Below are positions 8,597-17,740 of a stretch of DNA of 64,000 nt, in pieces. Source of the stretch: Thioclava sediminum (lineage in GTDB: Bacteria > Pseudomonadota > Alphaproteobacteria > Rhodobacterales > Rhodobacteraceae); assembly GCF_002020355.1 (NCBI RefSeq), contig NZ_MPZV01000001.1, positions 1,488,001 to 1,552,000 on the forward strand, in the 5' to 3' direction. The position numbers and the translations under genes are program-made. The stretch's first letter is position 1, and each line of letters opens with the position of its first letter. The notes beneath the pieces were generated by a model. That model saw nothing but the letters and a program-made list of their open reading frames with translations. It did not search any database and was not told the origin of the DNA.

Positions 8597-10315
8597 TCAA
8601 TGCGCCGCGGCGGGGGCGTCCTGCCCCGTCTCGGTTCCGGTGTGGGTGTCGGTCTGATCGGCGGGCTGAGTGTCGGCATGCGGGTCGGCGGCATTGGCGT
8701 CGCCACCATGGCCGTCCTCGGCCTGCATCTCCTCGCTCACTTCCATATGCCCGTGCTCATGGGCCCCGATCCGTGCCGCCTCCTGCGCGCGCTCTTCCGC
8801 GCCAGCGAGAACCGCGTCGATATATTGCGACGGCGTGAAAAGCTGCGCGGAGGTGCCCTGCAGCCAGGTGCTCGCAGGGCCGGCAAGCGCGGTCAGCGCC
8901 ACCGATCCGGCCAGCAGGATGCCGGTCGCGGTAAAGGCGAGGCCCGGCGAGCTCGCATCCTTCGGCGCGGGCGGCAGATCGTCCTCCTCGGCCTCGACCG
9001 CGTAGGAGCGCCAGAACACCTGACTACCCGCACGGGCATAGCCCACGATGGCGATCAGCGAGGTCACCAGAACCGTGGCCCAAAGCGCCCATTGGCCGCG
9101 CGTCGCATCCAGGATCATCAGCTTGCCAAGGAAGCCCGAGAGCGGCGGCATCCCGGCCATCGCGATTGCGCCCATGAAGAACATGCCCGCCATCAGCCCG
9201 TGGTTCTTCATCAGCGGCGCATCGGTAAAGCCGAGCCCCCAACGCCCGCGCCGCTCGCGCACGAGATCGGCGATCAGGAACATCGCGCCGGCGGTCAGCG
9301 TCGAGTGGATCATGTAGTAAAGGCCCGCCGAAGTGGCGCCTTGGGTGAATTGCGCAAATGCCAGCATCATCGTCCCGACCGAGCCGATCACCGCATAGGC
9401 GACCGTGCGGCCCATATCGCGAGCTCCGAGAATGCCGATCATCCCGATCGCGATCGTCAGGAAGGCCGAAGGCAGCAGGATGTCATGGGCAAGCGTGCCG
9501 ATCGTGCCGGTGATCGGGAAGATCAGCGTATAGACGCGGACGATTGCGTAGGTGCCGACCTTGGTCATGATTGCAAACAGCGCTGCCACCGGGCCGGGCG
9601 CGTTCGTGTAGGTCGCGGGCAGCCAGAATTGCAGCGGCACCAGCGCGGCCTTGACCGCGAAGACCAACATCAGAAGCGCCGCACCGACCTTGATCAGCGC
9701 CGTCTGCTCGGTCGGCATCTCGGCCACCTTCACCGCCAGATCCGCCATGTTGAGCGTGCCTGCCGTCGCGTAGATGGTCCCCAGCGCGAAGAGGAACAGC
9801 GTGGAGCCTGCGAGGTTATAGACCACATATTGTACGCCCGATTTCAGCCGCGCGCGCCCGCCGCCATGGATCATCAGACCGTAGGAGGCGATCAGCAGAA
9901 CCTCGAAGAAGACGAACAGGTTGAACGCGTCGCCCGTAAGGAAGGCGCCGTTAATCCCCATCATCTGGAACTGCATCAGCGAGTGGAAATGCCAGCCACG
10001 TTTGTCCCAGCCCGAGCCGATCGCATAAAGCACGATCACGAGGCCGAGGATCGAGGTCAGCAGCAGCATCAGCGCGGACAGCCGGTCGAGGACCAGCACG
10101 ATGCCGTAGGGCGGCTCCCAGTTGCCGAGGCGATAGACCTCGGGCGGGCCCATCGACGCCGACACCATCAGCACGATGGCCAGCACCAGAAGCGCCGACA
10201 TGCCGAGGATCGAGGCCACGCGCTGCGTGACCAGATCGTAGCGCATCCACAGCACGATCAGCGGCGCGAGCATCGCCGGGATCAGGACGGGCGCGATGAT
10301 CCAATGCTCCATCAT
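8597..10315 (-). CDS. mnhD: monovalent cation/H+ antiporter subunit D (NuoN/M-like), with His-rich tail
   Basis: The 572-residue protein is related to complex I subunits NuoL/M/N and has about fourteen membrane helices. The conserved region around GAFLTGDAFNLFVFFEVLL carries the functional glutamate, and KAALVPLQFWLPATY carries the conserved lysine and tryptophan. Subunits A and D are thought to form the ion-translocating core. Residues 516-572 are an unusual hydrophilic tail with seven His and many Asp/Glu (AHEHGHMEV, DGHGG, DPHAD, DTHTG). MnhD proteins normally end shortly after the last helix, so this tail is an add-on, possibly metal- or proton-buffering. The start overlaps mnhC by 4 bases. 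Confidence 0.93.
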   Translation of the reverse strand: MMEHWIIAPVLIPAMLAPLIVLWMRYDLVTQRVASILGMSALLVLAIVLMVSASMGPPEVYRLGNWEPPYGIVLVLDRLSALMLLLTSILGLVIVLYAIGSGWDKRGWHFHSLMQFQMMGINGAFLTGDAFNLFVFFEVLLIASYGLMIHGGGRARLKSGVQYVVYNLAGSTLFLFALGTIYATAGTLNMADLAVKVAEMPTEQTALIKVGAALLMLVFAVKAALVPLQFWLPATYTNAPGPVAALFAIMTKVGTYAIVRVYTLIFPITGTIGTLAHDILLPSAFLTIAIGMIGILGARDMGRTVAYAVIGSVGTMMLAFAQFTQGATSAGLYYMIHSTLTAGAMFLIADLVRERRGRWGLGFTDAPLMKNHGLMAGMFFMGAIAMAGMPPLSGFLGKLMILDATRGQWALWATVLVTSLIAIVGYARAGSQVFWRSYAVEAEEDDLPPAPKDASSPGLAFTATGILLAGSVALTALAGPASTWLQGTSAQLFTPSQYIDAVLAGAEERAQEAARIGAHEHGHMEVSEEMQAEDGHGGDANAADPHADTQPADQTDTHTGTETGQDAPAAAH

Positions 10316-10650
10316 TGGCCGTCCTCCTCTTCCTCGAGGTCGATGCGGTCATTGCCCGCCTCGATGAAGGCGCCAAGCGCGAGCATCACCACGACCGCGG
10401 TCATCCCGAAGGAGATCACGATCGCGGTCAGGACCAGCGCCTGCGGGATCGGGTCTGTATAGGAGGTCACGCCGTCGCGCAGGATCGGCGGCTGGTTGAT
10501 CACCAGACGGCCCGTGGCGAACAGGAACACGTTCACCGCGTAGGACAGCAGCGACATGCCCACCACCACGGGGAAGGTGCGCAGACGCAGGATCATGTAG
10601 ATGCCGGCGGCGGTCAGCACGCCGATGGCCGATGCAACGAGCACTTCCAT
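10312..10650 (-). CDS. mnhC: monovalent cation/H+ antiporter subunit C (NuoK-like)
   Basis: The 112-residue protein has three membrane helices and is homologous to NuoK: AAGIYMILRLRTFPVVVG, then NVFLFATGRL, then DPIPQALVLTAIVISFGMTA. Length and helix layout match MnhC/PhaC. Its ATG shares one base with the mnhA stop (TGATG), and its stop overlaps the mnhD start by 4 bases, so the operon is tightly coupled. Confidence 0.93.
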   Translation of the reverse strand: MEVLVASAIGVLTAAGIYMILRLRTFPVVVGMSLLSYAVNVFLFATGRLVINQPPILRDGVTSYTDPIPQALVLTAIVISFGMTAVVVMLALGAFIEAGNDRIDLEEEEDGQ

Positions 10651-13646
10651 CAGTGATCGCCCCCGTTGGTCTTCTTGTTCTCGTGCACGGTGTCACGCTC
10701 GTTCTGGGTGGCTTCGCGCGCGGCGCGGGCGGTCTTCCACCAGCGGCGCGGCACTTTGGCTTCGGGCGGATAGGGCCCGGCCGAGAGCGGCGCGAGCACG
10801 CGGGCCTCCGGCTTCTCGGCCGCGATATGCGCGCCCTCCTCGCCGCCTTCCTCGCCCATTGCGGCGCGGCGCGCGAGGCGGCTCAGCCCGCCAAGCGCCA
10901 GCATCACCGAGCCCACGACGCCGAGGAACACGCCGAGGTCGAAGCCCGCAGCGGTCGCCAGCTCGAACTTGTCGAGACCGGGCAGTTTCACATAGCCGAA
11001 ATCGGAGGTGAGGAAGGGCATGTCGTTGAAGAAGGCCCCGGCCCCGGTGATCCCTGCGACCAGCACGCCCGACGCGATCAGCACGTGATAATAGACCTTC
11101 TGGCGCGCCTGCGTCCACGCAAAGCCCGAGGCCATGTATTGCGTCACCAGCGCGATCGCGACCACGAGACCGGCGATGAAGCCGCCGCCGGGCGCATTGT
11201 GGCCGCGCAAGAAGATATAGAGCCCCACGACCAGCGCGATCGGCATCATCACCCGCGTCACGATCAGCAGCATCAGCGGGTGCTTGTCGCCGCCACGCGG
11301 CACGTCGGGGCGCCACGCGATCAGCTTGCGCGAGGACGCGCCCTGCAGCAGCGCCTCGGTCAGCGCGAAGATCACCAGCGCGGCGATGCCCAGCACCGTG
11401 ATCTCGCCGAACGTATCGTAGCCACGGAAGTCCACGAGGATCACGTTCACCACGTTGTCCCCGCCCGCAAGGTTGTAGCTGTTGTCGAGCATGTAGCCGG
11501 ACATCGTCGGGAAGGCGAAATCGCGGGTCAGCAGCGCGTAGATCAGCCCCGAGACCGCGACGCCCGCCGCGACCGAAAGCCCGACGTCAAAGCCGATCTT
11601 CATCCGGCTGGATTCGATCGAGGTGATCTTGGGCAGGAAGTTCAGCGCGAGAAGCATCAGCACCGTCGTCACGATCTCGACCGAGATCTGCGTCAGCGCG
11701 AGGTCGGGCGCGGAAAGGAAAATGAAGGAGATCGAGACGGTCAGGCCGACGATCCCGATCAGCACCAGCGCGAGGATGCGGTTGTGATGGAAGGCGACGA
11801 TACACATCGTGGCGGTCAGCAGCAGCAGCCACGAGGTCACCGCCGCGCCGTTCACCGGCGTCAGCGCGCGGGTCTGCGGCCCCAGCGTGCCGCTCATGAA
11901 GGCGTAGAGCCCCACCCCGACCGCGGTGATCGTGAACAGCATCAGGTAACGCGCCATCGCGCCGGTATGCAGCCCTTGGGTGATCCAGGCCGCAAGGCTC
12001 TGCACCTTCACGACCACCCAGTCGAACATCGCCTTGGCCTCGGGGCGCGGGGTGGCGTCCCAGAGGCGCTGGAACGGGCGATGCGCGGCGAGCAGAGCGA
12101 TACCGCCGGTGACGGCAATGGCCGACATGATCAGCGCGGGCGTGACGCCGTGCCAGATCTTCAGCTCGTGCATGTGATAGCCGCCACCGACGACTGCATT
12201 GGTCGCCATCTGGACATAGCCGCCCGCCACCGCCATCGGGAACAGACCGATCGCGATCACGAGGAAGGCGAGGAAGGCCGGGCTGATCCACATGCCGAAG
12301 GGCGGATCATGCGGGGTCTTCGGCAGATCCTGCGGCGGCGGGCCGAAGAAACCGTGGCTGATGAAGCGGAAGGCATAGGTGGCCGAGAACAGCGCCGCGA
12401 TGGTGGCCAGCACCGGGATCAGCCAGCTATTGTCGAGCCATTTCGTATGGGCCGCGGCTTCCAGCATCATCTCTTTCGACAGGAAGCCGTTGAAGAAGGG
12501 AATGCCCGCCATCGACAACGCCGCGATGGTCGCGATCACGAAGGTGATCGGCATCAGCTTGCGCAGCCCCGAGACGCGGGTCAGGTCACGCGTGCCCGCC
12601 TCGTGATCGACGATGCCCGCCGACATGAAGAGCGCCGCCTTGAAGGTCGCGTGGTTGATGATGTGGAACACGGCGGCCAGCGCCCCGGCCTCGGTCCCTA
12701 GTCCCAGCATGAAGGTGATGAGCCCCAGATGCGAGACGGTCGAGAAGGCCAGCAGCGCCTTCATGTCGTGTTTGAAGATCGCGATCTTCGCGGCGATCAG
12801 CATGGTGATCAGGCCAACGCTCGCCACGATATAGAACCATTCCGGCGTGCCCGAGAGCACCGGCCACATCCGCGCCATCAGGAACAGCCCCGCCTTCACC
12901 ATCGTGGCGGAGTGCAGATAGGCCGAGACCGGCGTCGGCGCCGCCATCGCGTGCGGCAGCCAGAAATGGAACGGGAACTGCGCGGATTTGGTGAAAGCGC
13001 CGCCGAGGATCAGCAGCAGCGCCGGGATGTAATAGGGGCTCGCCTGAATGGCGTCCTTGTGCTGCAGGATCTCCGAGATGTCGTAGCTGCCCGCGATATT
13101 GCCGAGGATCAGCATCCCCGCGATCATCGACAGACCGCCCAGACCGGTCACGGTCAACGCCATGCGCGCGCCCTGACGGCCCGCAGGCAGGTGCTTCCAA
13201 TAGCCGATGAGCAGGAAGGAGCTAAGCGAGGTCAGCTCCCAGAAGATCAGCAATAGCAGGATGTTGTCGGACAGCACGATGCCCACCATCGCGCCCTGGA
13301 ACAGCAGCAGATAGGTGTAGAACTGACCGACCGGGTCCTTGTTCGACAGGTAGAACCGCGCGTAGAGGATGATCAGCAGCCCGATCCCGAGGATCAGCGT
13401 CGCGAACAGCATCCCCAGACCGTCGATCCAAAAATTCACGTTCAGGCCCAGCCAGGGCAGCCAGTCGATCTTGGTCTCGACGACACCACCCGCCATCACG
13501 GTCGGCAGGTTCAGCAACAACCCGAGCAGCGCCAGCCCCGTGAACAGGGCCGAAACCGCGGCGGCATTGGTGCGTCCGGTGCGGATAAGGATCGACGGCA
13601 TGGCTGCGCCCAGGAAGGGCAAAGCGGCGATCAAGGCAGGCGACAT
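10650..13646 (-). CDS. mnhA: monovalent cation/H+ antiporter subunit A fused to subunit B
   Basis: The 998-residue protein begins with the NuoL-like subunit A (proton-pump helices with the conserved SSFLLIGYWKH, FHFWLPHAM and HSATMVKAG segments). It continues into the MbhD/E-like region and ends with a complete MnhB domain (RVMMPIALVVGLYIFLRGH, then NAPGGGFIAGLVVA). This A-B fusion is typical of the Pha-type operons of alphaproteobacteria and explains why no separate mnhB gene is present. I placed the start at 13646 (MSPALIAALPFLG); an ATG 72 bases upstream would add 24 polar residues unlike the family. It is the first gene of the operon, and its promoter must lie in the 416-base region shared with opgG. 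Confidence 0.93.
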   Translation of the reverse strand: MSPALIAALPFLGAAMPSILIRTGRTNAAAVSALFTGLALLGLLLNLPTVMAGGVVETKIDWLPWLGLNVNFWIDGLGMLFATLILGIGLLIILYARFYLSNKDPVGQFYTYLLLFQGAMVGIVLSDNILLLLIFWELTSLSSFLLIGYWKHLPAGRQGARMALTVTGLGGLSMIAGMLILGNIAGSYDISEILQHKDAIQASPYYIPALLLILGGAFTKSAQFPFHFWLPHAMAAPTPVSAYLHSATMVKAGLFLMARMWPVLSGTPEWFYIVASVGLITMLIAAKIAIFKHDMKALLAFSTVSHLGLITFMLGLGTEAGALAAVFHIINHATFKAALFMSAGIVDHEAGTRDLTRVSGLRKLMPITFVIATIAALSMAGIPFFNGFLSKEMMLEAAAHTKWLDNSWLIPVLATIAALFSATYAFRFISHGFFGPPPQDLPKTPHDPPFGMWISPAFLAFLVIAIGLFPMAVAGGYVQMATNAVVGGGYHMHELKIWHGVTPALIMSAIAVTGGIALLAAHRPFQRLWDATPRPEAKAMFDWVVVKVQSLAAWITQGLHTGAMARYLMLFTITAVGVGLYAFMSGTLGPQTRALTPVNGAAVTSWLLLLTATMCIVAFHHNRILALVLIGIVGLTVSISFIFLSAPDLALTQISVEIVTTVLMLLALNFLPKITSIESSRMKIGFDVGLSVAAGVAVSGLIYALLTRDFAFPTMSGYMLDNSYNLAGGDNVVNVILVDFRGYDTFGEITVLGIAALVIFALTEALLQGASSRKLIAWRPDVPRGGDKHPLMLLIVTRVMMPIALVVGLYIFLRGHNAPGGGFIAGLVVAIALVTQYMASGFAWTQARQKVYYHVLIASGVLVAGITGAGAFFNDMPFLTSDFGYVKLPGLDKFELATAAGFDLGVFLGVVGSVMLALGGLSRLARRAAMGEEGGEEGAHIAAEKPEARVLAPLSAGPYPPEAKVPRRWWKTARAAREATQNERDTVHENKKTNGGDH

Positions 13647-14062
13647 CTTCTCTCCGGTCCGTTCTTTGGCGGGCCTTGGGGCGATGGATGCGACCGCACT
13701 CTCCCCCCGCGCAAGCATTACTTTACCTGCGCACAGGGGGCATGTCTGTCAAGCTTCGCGACGGCGTTTCCTGAGTAGAATCGCAAGGCATTGTGCGGAG
13801 GCCGCCTCAAAGCGGCAGCGATCGACCCTTCTCCCGCCATTTTGCACATGCGGCATTCTGCGGCACAAATGTCGCTGAATCGGCGGGAAATCGCGCTTTT
13901 CGATGCATGGATGGGCGATGTTATGCGAGAATCGCATGGCTCGGCCCTGTCCGCCCGATGGGCCTCGCATACCCTCTTGCAGTTTTTCCGGGCATGTGGC
14001 TATGCAAATTGCAGCACGGCGGTTTTTCTCCGTGCGAAGCGACTGTAATCGCAGGGAAACAG
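13647..14062. promoter_or_regulatory. 416-base divergent regulatory region between mnhA and opgG
   Basis: No convincing gene is present. Open frames exist on the plus strand but show no family resemblance. The region must hold promoters for both operons, each linked to osmotic or ionic stress. Near the opgG end an inverted repeat GCACGG/CCGTGC (14014-14019 and 14030-14035) encloses a T run and could form a hairpin in the opgG leader. I found no clear -35/-10 pair. Confidence 0.45.
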
Positions 14063-15715
14063 ATGCCTAATCCCCGCACTGTGCAAGTGCCCCAATTCTC
14101 CCGCCGGCAGCTCCTCGCCGCCGGTTCCGCTTTTGGCGCGTTCGCCGCCGCGGGAGGCTGGCCCGGTCATGCGCTCGCGCAAGATAGCGCCGCCCCGGCC
14201 GAACCCGCCACCGCTCCCGCCCCGACCCCCGCCGCACCGCAGCAATCGCCGTTTTCTTTCGACGATCTCGCGGCACGGATGCAGAAGGCCGCGAAGGGAG
14301 ACGCCGTGCCGCCCGAGACCAGCTCGGCCGATTTCCTGAGCAAGCTGGACTACGACAGCTATCGGATGATCCGCTTCGATCCGGACAAGTCGCGCTTCGA
14401 GGATATCGAGGACACGCGCTTCGAGTTGCAGGCCTTCCATCTGGGCTGGCTGTTCAAAGAGCCGGTGCATCTCTCCAGCGTCGAGAACGGGCAAGCGAGC
14501 CCGATGAATTTCTCGACCGACGATTTCATCTACCAGAGCAAAGCCCGCAAGATCGTGCCCGAACATGCCGATCTGCCGGGCATCGCGGGCTTCCGGCTGA
14601 ACACGCCGCTCAATCGCCCCGATGTCATGGACGAGCTGATCGCGTTTCAGGGCGCGTCCTATTTCCGCGCGCTCGGCCGGGGTTCGGCCTATGGCCTTTC
14701 GGCCCGCGGGCTGGCCGTGAACACCGGCGTCTCAGTCGCCGAAGAATTTCCGCGTTTCACCCAGTTCTGGGTCGAGACGCCGACCTCGGGCGCGACCTCG
14801 ATCACCGTCTTCGCCGAGATGCACTCCGCCTCGCTGACGGGGGCCTACAAATTCGTCATCACCCCGGGCGAGGCGACCTCGGTCGACGTGACCGCGCGGC
14901 TCTTCATCCGCGAGGATATCCAGCAGCTCGGCGTCGCGCCGCTGACCTCAATGTTCCTCTACGGACCGCGCAACCGGCATAATTTCGACGACTACCGCCC
15001 GCGCGTGCATGACAGCGACGGGCTGGCGATCGAACAGGCCGATGGCGACAAGCTGTGGCGCCCGCTGCAGAACCCGAACAAGCTCGCCTCCTCCTATTTC
15101 GCCGAGAGCGCGCCGCAGAGCTTCGGCCTCTATCAGCGCGAGCGCGAATTCGATCACTATCAGGACGCCTCGGCCCGCTACGAGCGCCGCCCCTCGGTCC
15201 GCGTGACGCCACAAGGCGACTGGGGCAAGGGCATGGTTCGGCTGGTCGAGATCCCCTCGAAACTCGAGGTGAACGACAATATCGTCGCCTTCTGGGTGCC
15301 CGAAGCTCCGGCAAAAGCAGGCGATGCGCTGGAATTCGCCTATCGGCTGGAATGGGGCGATCTGCCCCCCGATCCGAGCGATCAGCGCGCCTATGTGGAC
15401 CAGACATGGGCCGGGACCGGCGGTGTCTCGGGCGTCGAAAACACCAAGGGCACCCGGAAATTCGTCATTGATTTCAAGGGCGGAGAGATTTCGCGCCTGC
15501 CGGCTTCGGCCGTCGACGAAATCAAACCGGTCACCCACGCGAACAAGGGCAAGATCGAAACGCAGACCCTTTCGAAGGTCGAACAGGACAATGTCTGGCG
15601 TCTCGTTCTGGATATTTCCGCCGATGGCGACGCGCCCGTGGAACTCTCTGCCACTCTTGCTGGTTTTGGACGGAACCTCTCCGAGACCTGGCTCTACCAG
15701 TGGACCAAAACATGA
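14063..15715 (+). CDS. opgG: periplasmic glucan biosynthesis protein OpgG/OpgD family, Tat-exported
   Basis: The protein has 550 residues and belongs to the MdoG/OpgG family, which shapes osmoregulated periplasmic glucans (branching or modification of the beta-glucan backbone) in the periplasm. The N-terminus carries a twin-arginine signal, FSRRQLLAAGSAFGAFAAA, with cleavage predicted near HALAQ. Length and Tat signal are closer to E. coli OpgD (551 residues, Tat) than to OpgG (Sec). Conserved segments include YRMIRFDP, FELQAFHLGW and LYGPRNRHNFDDYRP. I chose the ATG at 14063 because AGGGA precedes it and it gives the signal peptide at once; earlier in-frame codons are noncoding leader. The stop overlaps the next start as ATGA. 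Confidence 0.9.
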   Translation: MPNPRTVQVPQFSRRQLLAAGSAFGAFAAAGGWPGHALAQDSAAPAEPATAPAPTPAAPQQSPFSFDDLAARMQKAAKGDAVPPETSSADFLSKLDYDSYRMIRFDPDKSRFEDIEDTRFELQAFHLGWLFKEPVHLSSVENGQASPMNFSTDDFIYQSKARKIVPEHADLPGIAGFRLNTPLNRPDVMDELIAFQGASYFRALGRGSAYGLSARGLAVNTGVSVAEEFPRFTQFWVETPTSGATSITVFAEMHSASLTGAYKFVITPGEATSVDVTARLFIREDIQQLGVAPLTSMFLYGPRNRHNFDDYRPRVHDSDGLAIEQADGDKLWRPLQNPNKLASSYFAESAPQSFGLYQREREFDHYQDASARYERRPSVRVTPQGDWGKGMVRLVEIPSKLEVNDNIVAFWVPEAPAKAGDALEFAYRLEWGDLPPDPSDQRAYVDQTWAGTGGVSGVENTKGTRKFVIDFKGGEISRLPASAVDEIKPVTHANKGKIETQTLSKVEQDNVWRLVLDISADGDAPVELSATLAGFGRNLSETWLYQWTKT

Positions 15716-15924
15716 TTTCACATTTGACGCTGCCGGAAGTGCCGGCGCTGACCGACCAGCCGCGCGCCCAGCGCCGGCTGTCGCCCGAAGACCTCGTTGC
15801 CGGGCCCGCCGCGCTGCCGGTGGCCCCGATGGCCATGCCTGCGCAACAGATCGAACCCGATCTTCGGCTGAGTACCCGGCTCGCCCGGATGCTGACCCGC
15901 CGCCCGGTCGGGGAAGGCACCTGA
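15712..15924 (+). CDS. small protein between opgG and opgH
   Basis: A 70-residue frame is locked into the operon: its ATG overlaps the opgG stop (ATGA) and its stop is one base before the opgH ATG. There is no membrane segment and no recognised domain. It is Pro/Ala/Leu-rich and ends with a basic helix (LSTRLARMLTRRPVGEG). E. coli OpgH has a cytoplasmic N-terminal extension of over 100 residues that this organism's 604-residue OpgH lacks, so the small protein may stand in for part of it. That is inference; I see no clear alignment. The tight packing argues that it is translated. Confidence 0.65.
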   Translation: MISHLTLPEVPALTDQPRAQRRLSPEDLVAGPAALPVAPMAMPAQQIEPDLRLSTRLARMLTRRPVGEGT

Positions 15925-15925
15925 C

Positions 15926-17740
15926 ATGTCCGCGCTCGCGCGTCCTCGCGGCGCATTGCTGATCGGCCTGCGCGCTCTGGCGCTCGGGCTCGCTGCGCTT
16001 GCGGGTATCGGCGCCTTCGTTCTGTTCATTCAGTTCGGCCAGGCCGACGGCTTGCAGACGCTCGACGTTGTGCGCGCGCTTCTGATCCTGATCTCGACGC
16101 TCTGGCTCGCCTGGGGCGCGGTGCAGGCGCTGATCGGGCTGACCTCGCGCGCCGAGCCGCCGCCGCGCGTGGACCCGCATGCGCGCATCCAAGGCCGTAC
16201 GGTCGTGTTGGTGCCGGTCTATAACGAGGACCCGGTCTCCACCTTCTCGCGCGTGGCCGCGATGGATGCCTCGCTCGCCGCGACCGGCGACGACGCGGAG
16301 GTGCATTTCGCGATCCTCTCGGACACCCGCAAGGACGACATCGCCCAGCGCGAGGTGCAGGTCTTCGCCCATCTCGTCGAAGAGCGTGACGCGCTTGGCC
16401 GGTTCTTCTATCGCCGCCGCACCAACAACGTGGGCAAGAAGGCCGGCAATATCGAGGATTTCATCACCCGCTCCGGCGCGGCCTATGATTTCGCACTGAT
16501 CCTCGATGCCGACAGCCTGATGGAAGGCGAAACGATCCTGCAGATGATCCGCCGGATCGAGGCCGAACCGCGCCTAGGCCTGTTGCAGACCCTGCCGAAA
16601 GTGGTGCGGGGAAGCTCGCGCTTCGCCCGTGCGATGCAATTCTCGGCCAGCTTCTTCTCGCCCGTTTTCGCGCGTGGCCTTGCGATGCTGCAGGGCAAGA
16701 CCGGCCCGTTCTGGGGCCACAACGCCATCGTGCGCACCCGCGCCTTTGCCGAAAGCTGCGGCCTGCCCGCGCTGAAGGGCCAGCCGCCTTTCGGTGGGCA
16801 TGTGATGAGCCACGACTATGTCGAGGCGGCACTTCTGGCGCGCAACGGCTGGCTCGTGCGGCTCGACGACGATCTGGAGGGCTCGTTCGAGGAAGGCCCC
16901 GAGAATATCGTCGATCATGCCAAGCGCGACCGCCGCTGGTGTCAGGGCAACCTGCAACATGCTCGCATCATCGGCGCACCGGGGCTGCGCGGCTGGTCGC
17001 GGTTCGTCTTTGCGCAGGGCATCATGGCCTATATCGCGCCGCTGTTCTGGCTGGGCTTTCTCGTGGCCTCGGTCGCGGCGCCATTGTTCATGCCGCCGCC
17101 GGATTACTTCCCCGAGCCCTATTGGCCCTTCCCCTATTTCCCGCCGTCGGAGGCCTCGAAAGCGATCGGCCTCGCCATCGGCATCTTCGGGCTTCTGCTG
17201 GTGCCGAAACTGCTGATCGCAGGGCGCGCCGCGATGAACGGCACAGCGCGCGGTTTCGGCGGCGGCAACATCGCCTTCGCTTCGACGCTGAGCGAATTGC
17301 TGTTCTCCTCGCTCACGGCTCCGGTGCTGCTGGCCTTTGCCACGCGCTCGGTCTTTCAAGTGCTTTTCGGCGCGGATGGCGGCTGGCCCACCAACAACCG
17401 CGGCGACGGACGGCTGAGCGTGGCCGACGGGTTCACCGCGGCGTGGTGGATCGTGGCGATCGGTGCTGCGGGCCTTGCCGTCACATGGTGGCTCGCGCCG
17501 GGTCTGCTGTTCTGGCTGCTGCCGGTGGGGCTGCCGATGATCGCCGCACCGTGGCTGATCTCGTGGTCGTCGCAGCCGTCGCGCTCGCAGCTGATGCTAG
17601 TGCCCAGCGAAATCGACACGCCGCGCATCCTGCGTCTGCACGATGCGATCTTCACCCGCTGGGAAAACGCTTTCCCGGCCCCCGAGGGCGACCGCGCCGG
17701 TTTCGCGGACGCCCCTCACCGGAGCCCCGCACATGCGTAA
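15926..17740 (+). CDS. opgH: glucans biosynthesis glucosyltransferase H
   Basis: This inner-membrane family-2 glucosyltransferase polymerises UDP-glucose into the osmoregulated periplasmic glucan backbone. The protein has 604 residues: two N-terminal membrane helices (about 12-35 and 50-72), the cytoplasmic catalytic domain, then five to six C-terminal helices. GT2 motifs are VLVPVYNED near 94-102, the metal-binding DADS at 194-197, and RRWCQGN (QxxRW-like) near 330. It is much shorter than E. coli OpgH (847 residues), mainly because the N-terminal cytoplasmic extension is missing. It overlaps opgC by 8 bases. Confidence 0.94.
   Translation: MSALARPRGALLIGLRALALGLAALAGIGAFVLFIQFGQADGLQTLDVVRALLILISTLWLAWGAVQALIGLTSRAEPPPRVDPHARIQGRTVVLVPVYNEDPVSTFSRVAAMDASLAATGDDAEVHFAILSDTRKDDIAQREVQVFAHLVEERDALGRFFYRRRTNNVGKKAGNIEDFITRSGAAYDFALILDADSLMEGETILQMIRRIEAEPRLGLLQTLPKVVRGSSRFARAMQFSASFFSPVFARGLAMLQGKTGPFWGHNAIVRTRAFAESCGLPALKGQPPFGGHVMSHDYVEAALLARNGWLVRLDDDLEGSFEEGPENIVDHAKRDRRWCQGNLQHARIIGAPGLRGWSRFVFAQGIMAYIAPLFWLGFLVASVAAPLFMPPPDYFPEPYWPFPYFPPSEASKAIGLAIGIFGLLLVPKLLIAGRAAMNGTARGFGGGNIAFASTLSELLFSSLTAPVLLAFATRSVFQVLFGADGGWPTNNRGDGRLSVADGFTAAWWIVAIGAAGLAVTWWLAPGLLFWLLPVGLPMIAAPWLISWSSQPSRSQLMLVPSEIDTPRILRLHDAIFTRWENAFPAPEGDRAGFADAPHRSPAHA

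Noticed and set aside
10632-12701. A 689-residue open frame on the plus strand opposite mnhA
   Set aside because: It is composed of His/Arg/Gln-rich shadow sequence typical of antisense frames in GC-rich genes, with no family resemblance; mnhA is certain.
13793-14062. 5' extension of opgG by 90 codons
   Set aside because: The residues show no homology and would bury the Tat signal; a good ribosome-binding site lies at 14063.
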